From Pseudomonas viridiflava (GTDB lineage: Bacteria; Pseudomonadota; Gammaproteobacteria; Pseudomonadales; Pseudomonadaceae): a stretch of 64,000 bases of DNA. The position numbers and the translations under genes are program-made. The notes under the pieces were generated by a model that did no database searches, had not been told where the DNA came from, and saw only the letters and a program-made list of their open reading frames with translations. Location: positions 372,001 through 436,000 of the forward strand of contig NZ_UWFA01000416.1 in assembly GCF_900601905.1 (NCBI RefSeq). The letters are read 5' to 3'. Positions 36,899 to 44,704 of the stretch are shown here, in pieces. How positions within the stretch are numbered: position 1 is the first letter of the stretch; each line of letters opens with the position of its first letter.

Positions 36899-38212
36899 GT
36901 GAACGCTATAAAAAACGCATCCACCCTCACGCACAATCAGCAGGCCCGCAAGGCAGTAGTCGCCACGGTCATCGGCAACGGCCTGGAATGGTTCGACTTC
37001 ACGGTCTACAGCTTTTTCTCGGTGCTCATCGCCAAGGTCTTCTTCCCCACTGACAGCGAATTAACCTCTTACCTGCTGGCGCTCGCCACTTTTGGCGTTG
37101 GTTTTTTCATGCGCCCCGTGGGCGGCATCGTACTGGGCATCTATGGCGACAAACACGGGCGCAAAGCGGCTCTATCGCTGACCATTCTGTTGATGGCGCT
37201 GGGCACCCTGATCATTGCGATCACGCCCGGTTATGCGCAGATAGGCCTGATCGCACCGGTACTAATCGTGCTGGCTCGCCTGCTGCAAGGCTTCTCGGCA
37301 GGCGGCGAGATGGGCAGCGCCACGGCGTTTCTCACCGAGCACGCACCGGAGGGTAAAAAAGCGTTCTACTCCAGCTGGATTCAAGCCAGCATCGGCGTCG
37401 CGGTGCTGATGGGCTCGGGCCTGGGCGCCCTGCTCTCCAGTTACCTGACTCAGGCACAGCTGGAAAGCTGGGGCTGGCGAATCCCGTTCATCATCGGCAC
37501 GCTGATCGGCCCGGTGGGCTTCTACATCCGAAGCCGCATTGATGAAACCCCGGTTTATACCGACGCCAAAACCAGCGAATCGCCGCTGCGCGAGGTCCTG
37601 CGCACCTATCCTCGGCAAACCCTGATCAGCTTCTCGCTGGTGGTACTGTGGACGGTCTGCACCTACGCGATCCTGTTCTACATCCCGTCCTACTCGACCC
37701 GAGTGCTGGGATTGCCAAGCTGGATGGGTTTCAGCGCCGGGATGATGGGCGGCGCCGTGCTGATCATCGCGACGCCGATTGTCGGCATGCTTGCGGACAG
37801 ACACGGTCGGCGGCCATGGTTGCTGGGTTCTGCCATCGCGATTTTCTTCGCTGCCTACCCAATGTTCCTCTACATCAACCAAGTGCCTGGCGTGGCCTCG
37901 CTGCTGATTTTCGAATTGGTGATGGGCCTGCTGATTGCCGGTTACATCGGCTCGATCCTCGCGGCCTTCGGTGAATTGCTGCCGACCCATGTACTGTCTA
38001 CCGGCTTATCGGTGGCCTACAACTTCGCAGTCACTATCTTCGGCGGCTTCGCTACTTTCACCATCACCTGGTTGATCGCCAATACCGGCAGTAACGTGGC
38101 GCCTGCCTTTTACATCATGTTCGCGGCGGTGATCAGCGGCTGCGGCGCGTTCCTGTTTCGCGACCGGACTGACAGCAACAACGCCACCTTCAAAGGAGCA
38201 GCTTTGCAATGA
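36899..38212 (+). CDS. MHS-family metabolite:H+ symporter
   Basis: The 437-residue protein has twelve helices and the MHS branch motifs of the major facilitator superfamily: GNGLEWFDFTVYSFFS at the first helix, FFMRPVGGIVLGIYGDKHGRK, and RLLQGFSAGGEMGSATAFLTEHAP. These carriers take up organic acids, betaines or amino acid derivatives with protons. The GTG at 36899 is preceded by CAGGAG and is preferred; an in-frame ATG at 36884 is the alternative. It overlaps the amidohydrolase start by 4 bp. Confidence 0.87.
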   Translation: MNAIKNASTLTHNQQARKAVVATVIGNGLEWFDFTVYSFFSVLIAKVFFPTDSELTSYLLALATFGVGFFMRPVGGIVLGIYGDKHGRKAALSLTILLMALGTLIIAITPGYAQIGLIAPVLIVLARLLQGFSAGGEMGSATAFLTEHAPEGKKAFYSSWIQASIGVAVLMGSGLGALLSSYLTQAQLESWGWRIPFIIGTLIGPVGFYIRSRIDETPVYTDAKTSESPLREVLRTYPRQTLISFSLVVLWTVCTYAILFYIPSYSTRVLGLPSWMGFSAGMMGGAVLIIATPIVGMLADRHGRRPWLLGSAIAIFFAAYPMFLYINQVPGVASLLIFELVMGLLIAGYIGSILAAFGELLPTHVLSTGLSVAYNFAVTIFGGFATFTITWLIANTGSNVAPAFYIMFAAVISGCGAFLFRDRTDSNNATFKGAALQ

Positions 38213-39468
38213 GTACTCAAAACACTTCCCGCCTGATTCTGCGTAACGGCCAATTGCTGGATGTGCTCAAGGGTGAGCTGTTGGCAGGCCTGGAGGTCGT
38301 GATCGAGAACGGCCGCATCAGCGCCGTTCGCCCGCAAGGCACTGGTCCGCAAGCTGACGCCCAGGTATTCGATCTGGACGGCCGCACCCTGATGCCCGGC
38401 CTGATCGATTGCCACGTGCATGTGCTGGCATCCAATGCGAACCTGGGCATGAACGCCCTGCAACCCAACGCGATCATCATGTACCGCGCCTTGCCGATTC
38501 TTGAAGCGATGCTCAACCGTGGCTTCACCACCGTGCGGGATGCGGGGGGTGCCGACTGGGCACTGGCTCGTTCGATAGCCCTGGGGCTGGTGCCCGGCCC
38601 GCGGATCTTCGCTGCGGGTAAAGCGCTGTCGCAGACCGGTGGGCATGGCGACATGCGGGCTCGCGGCGAATTGCTGCTCAGCGAGCCTTGCTCATGCTGC
38701 TTCCGTGCGGGTGCCATCGCCCGAGTGGTGGATGGCGTCGACAATGTGCGCCTGGCGGTGCGTGAGGAACTGCAACAAGGTGCCAACCAGATCAAGATCA
38801 TGGCCTCGGGCGGCGTGTCCTCCCCCACTGACCCGATCGCCAACACCCAATACAGCGAAGCGGAAATCCGCGCCATCGTTGACGAGGCCGAAGCTGCCAA
38901 CACTTACGTGATGGCTCACGCCTACACGGCCAGGGCCATTCGCCGCGCCATTGAGTGCGGGGTGCGGACCATCGAGCACGGCAACCTGGTGGATGCAGAC
39001 ACCGCAAAGCTGATGGCGGAAAAAGGTGCGTTTGCGGTACCGACCCAGGTGACTTACGAAATGCTGGCCAAACACGGCGCTGAAGCGGGCTTGCCGCCAG
39101 ACTCGGTGGCCAAGATCGAAGACGTGCGCCTGGCCGGTCGCAATGCCTTGAAGCTGTTTGCCGAAGCAGGCGTGGAAATGGGTTATGGCTCCGACCTGCT
39201 GGGCGACATGCACCAGTACCAGAGCCACGAGCTGCAGATCCGCGCTGAAGTGCTCGGCAACCTGGCCGCCCTGCGCAGCGCCACCAGCGTCGCTGCAAAA
39301 ATCCTGCAACGCGAAGGGCAACTGGGTTGCATCGCCGAGGGGGCCATTGCCGATCTGCTGGTCGTGGACGGCAATCCACTGGAGGACATCAGTTGCTTGG
39401 TGGGCCAGGGTGAAAACCTGGCGATGATCATTCAGGAAGGCAGCATCAAGAAAAACACCCTGGTGTAA
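38209..39468 (+). CDS. Amidohydrolase, imidazolonepropionase/prolidase type
   Basis: The 419-residue protein has the full binuclear amidohydrolase ligand set: His69-Val-His71 in GLIDCHVHV, the lysine of IKIMASGG, the histidines of MAHAYT and TIEHGN, and the aspartate of GYGSDLLGD. Close relatives cleave N-acyl amino acids or dipeptides (prolidase-like). It is coupled to the upstream MHS transporter, so transporter and hydrolase likely share a substrate. A terminator follows at 39496. Confidence 0.87.
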   Translation: MSTQNTSRLILRNGQLLDVLKGELLAGLEVVIENGRISAVRPQGTGPQADAQVFDLDGRTLMPGLIDCHVHVLASNANLGMNALQPNAIIMYRALPILEAMLNRGFTTVRDAGGADWALARSIALGLVPGPRIFAAGKALSQTGGHGDMRARGELLLSEPCSCCFRAGAIARVVDGVDNVRLAVREELQQGANQIKIMASGGVSSPTDPIANTQYSEAEIRAIVDEAEAANTYVMAHAYTARAIRRAIECGVRTIEHGNLVDADTAKLMAEKGAFAVPTQVTYEMLAKHGAEAGLPPDSVAKIEDVRLAGRNALKLFAEAGVEMGYGSDLLGDMHQYQSHELQIRAEVLGNLAALRSATSVAAKILQREGQLGCIAEGAIADLLVVDGNPLEDISCLVGQGENLAMIIQEGSIKKNTLV

Positions 39469-39470
39469 GC

Positions 39471-39500
39471 ACTGCGTTATAAAAAACTGCGTTATAAAAA
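39471..39500. repeat. 15-bp tandem duplication
   Basis: ACTGCGTTATAAAAA occurs twice in a row just after the amidohydrolase stop and before the terminator. It is non-coding. Confidence 0.9.
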
Positions 39501-39533
39501 ATCCGAGACCAGGAAGCTGGCCTCGGATTTTTT
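39496..39533 (+). terminator. Rho-independent terminator
   Basis: The stem ATCCGAGaCCAG / CTGGcCTCGGAT has flanking A and T runs and follows the amidohydrolase. The convergent MFS gene ends at 39574, so it may act in both directions. Confidence 0.88.
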
Positions 39534-39573
39534 CTGGCGGCTCTTTAAGCCATACGCGCTCAGGCAACAAGCC

Positions 39574-40761
39574 TCACAGGGTGACCGCCTGCGCCCGCTT
39601 CATGCTCCACATCGCCAACAACGCGATGACGGCAACGATACCGCTGAACAACTCACCCACATGACGCAACCCGAATAGCGGCACGCTGACGCCCACGGCA
39701 ATCACCGGCAGCGACATGGACAGGTACAGCAATACAAACAGCGCAGAGGCAACGGCGGCTTTCTGATGCGCCGGGCTGGCCCCGGTCACGGCGCCCATCC
39801 CTGCGCGAAACACCATGCCTTGACCAATACCTGCGATAAGCCCGGCCATCAGCAGCAGCGCCATCTGCTCGCTGGCGATACTCATGCCCAGCGCCAGCAT
39901 CCCGATAATCAGGCAGCTGCAGCCTGCGCTCATGTGCAGCCTGGCTGGCAGCTTCTGCAACAGCGCCTGCCCCACCACGGAGGCGGCGAAAAATGAGCCG
40001 ACAACGGCTCCGATGATGATGCCGCTGGATTGCTCCATGACTTGGCGCATGATCGACGGCACCATGCTGGTGAACAGCCCGGCCACGCTGAAGCCGGCCA
40101 GCCCGGCGATGGCTGCCGGTATGAACAGGGAACGCACCCGTGCGGGGATTGACGGACGCATGACGCGCAGGCGCGGCACCTCTGGACGTGTCACGGTTTC
40201 ACGGGCCAGCGCTACACCCAGCAGCGCCAGGGCCAGGCAGCCCAGATGCAGCCAGAACACCAGTTGCAGCGGGTGCGGCAGATACTGCGAGGTCAGACCT
40301 GCGAGCAAGGGCCCAAGGCCGAGCCCGAACATGTTGGCCGCAGTCGCCACCAGCGTCGAGCGCTTGCTCCACGTCTTTGGCGCGAGCTCGATGATCGCCA
40401 CGGTAGCCGTGCCAGTGATGATCCCGGCAGAAAACCCGGAAAACAGCCGACCCACCAGCAAGCCGGTGATGGAGTGCCAGAACAGGAAGATCAGCGCACT
40501 GATGGCGCCCATCAGCAATCCGGCACACAACATCGGCCTGCGCCCCAACTGATCGGACCAACTGCCCACAGCCAGCAGCGCCGCGATCACCCCGGCGGCA
40601 TAAATGGCAAAGATCAAGGTGACCCACGTCTCTCCAAAGCCCATTTGCTGCTGGTAATACACGTACAGTGGCGTTGGCAAGGTTGTGCCGAGCATGGTGA
40701 TCAGTAACGCACAGGCGACCAGAATGAAGTCTCTGCTGGAAGTTGAATCAGGCTCGGTCAT
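39574..40761 (-). CDS. MFS transporter
   Basis: The 395-residue protein has twelve helices and a motif A-like loop, GSWSDQLGRRPMLCAGLLMG, after helix two, plus FSGFSAGIITGTATVAIIEL. It resembles drug or sugar efflux MFS proteins of pseudomonads. Nothing adjacent points to a substrate. The 290-bp gap after 40761 holds a single REP element and a 10-bp inverted repeat (CGACGCATTG / CAATGCGTCG, 40945-40969) but no gene. Confidence 0.85.
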   Translation of the reverse strand: MTEPDSTSSRDFILVACALLITMLGTTLPTPLYVYYQQQMGFGETWVTLIFAIYAAGVIAALLAVGSWSDQLGRRPMLCAGLLMGAISALIFLFWHSITGLLVGRLFSGFSAGIITGTATVAIIELAPKTWSKRSTLVATAANMFGLGLGPLLAGLTSQYLPHPLQLVFWLHLGCLALALLGVALARETVTRPEVPRLRVMRPSIPARVRSLFIPAAIAGLAGFSVAGLFTSMVPSIMRQVMEQSSGIIIGAVVGSFFAASVVGQALLQKLPARLHMSAGCSCLIIGMLALGMSIASEQMALLLMAGLIAGIGQGMVFRAGMGAVTGASPAHQKAAVASALFVLLYLSMSLPVIAVGVSVPLFGLRHVGELFSGIVAVIALLAMWSMKRAQAVTL

Positions 40762-40982
40762 GCACGGTCCCCGGTTTGAAATTCATGCTGATGCACCCGA
40801 CGCTCCGGTCGGGGTCGCCATATTACAGAGGGGGAGCGGGACCGTCAGGGGAACGTTGCAAAAAGTTTCAGGCAAGACCTGACCCTGGGGGGATACAACT
40901 TCTTGAGCTGGAATTCGACGTGACCGACTTTCGCCGGTAGGAACCGACGCATTGACCGCCAATGCGTCGATACAACGGCCGC

Positions 40983-41007
40983 CTTCCCGGCTAAAGCCGG
41001 TCCCCCC
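40983..41007. repeat. Single REP element, first class
   Basis: The core CTTCCCGGCTAAAGCCGGTC lies upstream of the MFS gene, without a clear inverted partner. Confidence 0.75.
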
Positions 41008-41054
41008 GTTCGATAGTTGCTGCGTGATCGGGTTTTACAGGTCACGCATATCAA

Positions 41055-41576
41055 TCACTGCTTACGAAAGAACAGTGTCACCTGCCCCAGCTCCACACCC
41101 AACTTGCTCATATAGGAACGATTGGCCAGGGTTTTGTCGTCGAGCAGGTACATCCAGTCGTCGAAAGATACTTTGTAGGTTGAGTCATCGACCTTGAGGT
41201 TCAACACGTAGCGCCAGTGAAAGGCATTGCCAGATACCTCGCCGAACGCCTCACCGTCCACATCCGCTGCCGTACCCTTCCAGCGGCCCGGGCCGTCAGG
41301 CAGCAGGGTCCAGACACGACTCTCCTTTTTGCCGTCGCTGTAGGTAAAGGCTTCACTGAGGATCAACGCCTCACCTTCGCTTTTGCCATCAATGACGACG
41401 TGCATGCGCTTGGCAACTTCACCCGAGCGCTTCTGAAAGATGCCATCGGCCAGCACACGGCCGGTGAAATATTCACGCAGATCCAGCTTCGGCGTCTCCT
41501 GGCTGTACTGGCTGACCTGAACACCACTGCAACCTGCCAGGCCGAGCAAGGCGGCCAACATTACGATCTTAAACAT
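41055..41576 (-). CDS. DUF3833 lipoprotein
   Basis: The 173-residue protein has a lipobox cysteine at residue 16 (LLGLAGC) and matches the DUF3833 family: LREYFTGRVLADGIFQKRSG, then WTLLPDGPGRWKGTAADVDG. The family is small, envelope-located and of unknown function, and is often next to chalcone isomerase-like genes, as here. AGGAAA precedes the start. Confidence 0.87.
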   Translation of the reverse strand: MFKIVMLAALLGLAGCSGVQVSQYSQETPKLDLREYFTGRVLADGIFQKRSGEVAKRMHVVIDGKSEGEALILSEAFTYSDGKKESRVWTLLPDGPGRWKGTAADVDGEAFGEVSGNAFHWRYVLNLKVDDSTYKVSFDDWMYLLDDKTLANRSYMSKLGVELGQVTLFFRKQ

Positions 41577-41600
41577 GGGGGTTTCCTGATGAATTTATGT

Positions 41601-42116
41601 TCAGCTGCCGTCCGTCCCGAGCAACTGATCGCGCAGGTCGGGGTTGCGGGTTTTCGGGCTCAGCCAGATATCGAAAAAGGCCTTTGCAAACTGCGGATCT
41701 TGTACAACATGGTGAAGTTTCTCACCCACGTAAAACCGCGCCTCACGCCCCGGCAGATATACCCCGGTGATTTTCGAACCCTCCTGAACATCCACAAACG
41801 CCTGCTCCATCTGCGCTTGCCATTGGGTAATCTGCGCGTCGCTCACTGGTCCGGCGGATGTGCGCCTGATTTCATCGATACTGGCTTCGACCAGCTCTTC
41901 ACGGGTGATGGCCCGGTGGTAGGTCAGCTCCAGTGCGAAGGGCTGATCGACGCTCAACGGTGCGCTCACGCTCCAGAGCCGGGCCGTGTAGACCCTGAAA
42001 CCAAATACCCGTAAATCGCCACCGCCCACTACCTGGGCGTTGGGCAGAACTTCCTGCCAACGCGCCAGCGCAGGACTGCTCATGAGCATCAAGACCATTA
42101 ACCATCGATAGGGCAT
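41601..42116 (-). CDS. Chalcone isomerase-like periplasmic protein
   Basis: The 171-residue protein has a signal peptide (MPYRWLMVLMLMSSPALA) and the bacterial chalcone isomerase-like pattern, with FGFRVYTARLWS, LTYHRAITREELVEAS, and FFDIWLSPKTRNPDLRDQLLG. True isomerase activity is not known for this bacterial group. It lies 24 bp upstream of the DUF3833 gene on the same strand, so both should be co-transcribed and may act together in the envelope. Confidence 0.85.
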   Translation of the reverse strand: MPYRWLMVLMLMSSPALARWQEVLPNAQVVGGGDLRVFGFRVYTARLWSVSAPLSVDQPFALELTYHRAITREELVEASIDEIRRTSAGPVSDAQITQWQAQMEQAFVDVQEGSKITGVYLPGREARFYVGEKLHHVVQDPQFAKAFFDIWLSPKTRNPDLRDQLLGTDGS

Positions 42117-42346
42117 AAGGCAGCCTCGTCCACTGGGTTATTGACAGCATATACTGCCAAGCCTGCCAGTAAACTTATACGCTGATAACCACTTTGTACA
42201 ATAAAGTGACAATTTTAATCCATGATCGCGTCTGCCCGAAACGCGCTCGCAGGTTCTGGTTGCGATAAACGCGATCCGCCTCCTTACGCGGTAGACTCCA
42301 CATCCCGCGGCATGCCGATTTGATGCACACGTCATAAGGACATCGA

Positions 42347-43312
42347 TTGAACCGAGAAACACTTGAACGGCAGCAGATCCCTATCTACTTTGCGGCCATC
42401 CTCGTCGCGGCCATCGGTGGCTTGTCCACGCCTTCGGCGGCTCAGGGGCTGAGTGCGCTGATTACGCCGAGTATTGCCGTACTGATGTACGCGATGTTTT
42501 TGCAGATTCCATTTCTGGACCTGCGCCAGGGCTTGAGCAACAGGCGCTTCATGACCGCGCTGCTGCTTGCGAACTTTGTTGTCGTCCCGCTACTGGTGTG
42601 GGGGCTGACCCGAAGTCTGCTCGACCACCCGGCGATTCTGGCCGGAGCGTTACTGGTGCTGCTCACGCCCTGTATCGATTACGTAGTGGTTTTCACCCAT
42701 ATCGGTAAAGGTGATTCGAAACTGACCCTGGCGGCAACGCCGATTCTGCTCCTGCTGCAATTGCTGCTATTGCCCGCGTACCTGGCCGTTATGCTGGGGC
42801 AACGCTCGACGCCGGTGATCTCGATCGGCCCGTTTCTCGAAGCGTTCCTGCTGCTTATAGTTCTGCCGCTGATCCTGGCAGTGATGACCTGCGCCGGGGC
42901 CAAGCGGTCAACCAGGGTCGACCGCTGGAACACCGCCTGGGCATGGATGCCGGTTCCGGCCATGGCTGCGGTGCTTATAGTGGTCATCGGTTCGCAAATC
43001 GCTTATGTGACGCAGGAGTTCGACAGGCTACTGCCGGTGATACCCATCTATCTCGCCTTCATATTGCTCGCCCCGATCGCAGGCGCGCTGGTGGCAAGGC
43101 TGTCACGACTGACCAGTCCCGCCGCGAGATCCGTGGTATTCAGCAGCTCCACCCGCAATTCGCTGGTGGTCCTCCCCCTCGCGCTGGCGCTACCCGAAGA
43201 CATCCGCGCATTGGCGGCAGCGGCAGTGATCACTCAGACACTCATGGAGCTGGTGGCAGAGTTGATCTATATCCGGGTGGTGCCGGCTTTGGTGTGGCGC
43301 AGAGTTGTTTAG
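42347..43312 (+). CDS. ACR3/BASS-type transporter
   Basis: The 321-residue protein has ten helices and resembles the arsenite (ACR3) and bile acid:sodium symporter superfamily, with PSIAVLMYAMFLQIPFLDL, TPCIDYVVVFTHIGKGDSKL, and FSSSTRNSLVVLPLALALP, where the last two cover the conserved crossing regions. Arsenite export is possible, but no ars genes are adjacent. The start is TTG 42347 with AAGGA 6 bp upstream. It is the last host gene before the prophage. Confidence 0.82.
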   Translation: MNRETLERQQIPIYFAAILVAAIGGLSTPSAAQGLSALITPSIAVLMYAMFLQIPFLDLRQGLSNRRFMTALLLANFVVVPLLVWGLTRSLLDHPAILAGALLVLLTPCIDYVVVFTHIGKGDSKLTLAATPILLLLQLLLLPAYLAVMLGQRSTPVISIGPFLEAFLLLIVLPLILAVMTCAGAKRSTRVDRWNTAWAWMPVPAMAAVLIVVIGSQIAYVTQEFDRLLPVIPIYLAFILLAPIAGALVARLSRLTSPAARSVVFSSSTRNSLVVLPLALALPEDIRALAAAAVITQTLMELVAELIYIRVVPALVWRRVV

Positions 43313-43415
43313 CCAGGTTGTTGGCGATGGCACGTCAGGGGCGTTAGAACAGGCAATTGGCGTTCTGAGTGCGGGTTTTGCAAAAGTCTTGCAAATCCAT
43401 TTTTGGAACGGGCAA

Positions 43416-43446
43416 CAAAAAAGGGTCCACATCTCTGTGGACCCTT
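43416..43446 (-). terminator. Terminator of the interrupted tRNA gene
   Basis: The stem AAGGGTCCAC / GTGGACCCTT with loop ATCTCT is followed on the minus strand by a T run. It lies 30 bp beyond the tRNA 3' end, as expected for the original tRNA transcription unit. Confidence 0.87.
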
Positions 43447-43476
43447 CTAGTACCGGCAGCAGGACCGGATTTTGTT

Positions 43477-43525
43477 TGGTAGGCGCGACTGGACTCGAAC
43501 CAGCGACCCCCACCATGTCAAGGTG
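43477..43525 (-). other. attL: 3' part of tRNA-Val(GAC)
   Basis: On the minus strand this 49-nt stretch reads as a tRNA from the anticodon stem (CACC, TTGACAT loop with anticodon GAC, GGTG) through the T arm (GGTTCGAGTCC) to the acceptor and CCA end (GTCGCGCCTACCA). The 5' half is absent: upstream sequence does not pair with the acceptor strand. This is the standard product of integration into the 3' end of a tRNA gene, where the complete tRNA is rebuilt at the other end of the element. Confidence 0.85.
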
Positions 43526-43732
43526 ATCGGCACTAGCTGCCAACCTCCTGATTCTTAAAGGAATTCGCGCTTATCAGAGGCAACCAAAACCGCGCCTATC
43601 ACCCTATAAGAATCAACAACTTACAACTGTATTTCGCTACAGCTTTTTCCCTTCCCGGCGTCCTGCCGAACCAACACCAACCTCAAATCAGCAGCCCGTC
43701 ACCCAGCCTTGCCGAATCTGGCCAATCTCGAT

Positions 43733-43756
43733 TACTGTATATACAGACAGTATTAT
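43733..43756 (+). promoter_or_regulatory. LexA box overlapping a -10 element
   Basis: TACTGTATAT-ACAGACAGTA (43733-43752) differs from the 20-bp gammaproteobacterial SOS box TACTGTATATATATACAGTA at two positions and keeps the CTG-N10-CAG frame. Its right end runs into TATTAT (43751-43756), a good -10 element. The gene start is only about 14 bp further on. Confidence 0.8.
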
Positions 43757-43769
43757 CCGAGCAGCTTTG

Positions 43770-44495
43770 ATGGACGACGACAAGAAAGCCCAAGCACTGG
43801 CCGAGTGGTACCGGTCGTACCGCGCGCCAGGCGGGTGGCGAAACCCCAGCGCCCAATATCGATACCTGACCAGGCTGGCCGACAACCTTTGGCGGTCAGA
43901 GGTCATTGACCCCATGGAGAGATTCGAAATGCAGGAGCTTGTCACAGGCGCTTTCTGTCACCACGTAGAAGAGCGCCCGCCCGAGTGGCGAAGCCCGGCC
44001 GCCGAGTACGACGTGTTCAACGAAACCGGTGCGCAGGTGGGCAGTGTGAGTGGAAACAGATATTTTCTGCATGGACCAGGCGCGAAGCCGGGGCCCATGG
44101 AGTTCTTCGCCCAGATCCATGATGCGGAAGGCGACCGCCCCGTCATCACCCGCACCTACGCGGCCTACGGCGTTTTCCGTGACCGCTATATCTTCACCGA
44201 GGCCGGGCAGAAATTGACCTTGGTCGAGACAGGTAAGATGGTCGATGGGGTGATGGTGTCCCGCCTGGACGATCCGGACGTTTACCGATCAATCATTGAT
44301 GCCGCACTGCTCGCGCTCGAGGAAGGCAACATGGCCAGATACGTCGCCCTGTGGGAGCGGGAGAACTTTTCAGTTTTCCGCCAGTGCTCAAGCTGCTGTG
44401 ACCGGTTCGAGTTGCGTGATGACTGCCCGGCCTGCACGGGCGCCGGGTTTGTTGAAGATCCTCAATGCCCGAGCAAGCTCCCGCCGACACACTGA
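43770..44495 (+). CDS. SOS-controlled prophage protein of unknown function
   Basis: The protein has 241 residues from ATG 43770 (a TTG lies one codon upstream). I do not recognise the family. The N-terminal 90 residues are rich in Trp, Arg and Tyr (EWYRSYRAPGGWRNPS), the middle is a beta-rich stretch, and the C-terminus has a zinc-binding pattern: CSSCC, then CPACTGAG, the latter like half of the DnaJ zinc motif CxxCxGxG. A LexA box lies directly upstream, so DNA damage should induce it. Position at the attachment site and opposite strand to the late genes fit a lysogenically expressed cargo gene. Confidence 0.75.
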   Translation: MDDDKKAQALAEWYRSYRAPGGWRNPSAQYRYLTRLADNLWRSEVIDPMERFEMQELVTGAFCHHVEERPPEWRSPAAEYDVFNETGAQVGSVSGNRYFLHGPGAKPGPMEFFAQIHDAEGDRPVITRTYAAYGVFRDRYIFTEAGQKLTLVETGKMVDGVMVSRLDDPDVYRSIIDAALLALEEGNMARYVALWERENFSVFRQCSSCCDRFELRDDCPACTGAGFVEDPQCPSKLPPTH

Positions 44496-44499
44496 CCGA

Positions 44500-44580
44500 T
44501 CAGGGCACATCCTTGAAAAAGACGTGGTGCCCTAGCTTCAAGGTCTGCTTTGCCTTCGCAGTCCAGTTAGGGGCTTTCAG
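44500..44580 (-). pseudogene. Remnant 3' end of a cell-wall hydrolase gene
   Basis: On the minus strand this stretch encodes APNWTAKAKQTLKLGHHVFF followed by KDVP and a stop. It matches the C-terminus of the intact hydrolase ending at 46368 (PPAWAAKAKQTLKLGHHVFF, KDVP) with several silent and coding differences. The rest of the gene is missing. It is a diverged homologue, not a fresh copy, and it flanks the DUF4214 gene on the other side from the intact hydrolase. Confidence 0.82.
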
Positions 44581-44704
44581 TTAACCTCATTATCAAAAAT
44601 CTTACACAAGGCATTACGCCATCAAATAGCTGATAAAGTCACACCTCATCTCACAGGCCTGACTTGGATATCCACCGAGAGCCTGACCTCAAGGAGCGAA
44701 AAAT

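Noticed and set aside
42347..43312. A complete arsenic resistance operon
   Set aside because: Only the ACR3/BASS-like transporter is present; no arsR, arsC or arsH gene is adjacent.
43477..43550. A complete tRNA-Val gene
   Set aside because: The 5' acceptor strand, D arm and the 5' flank of the anticodon stem are missing; only the 3' part matches.
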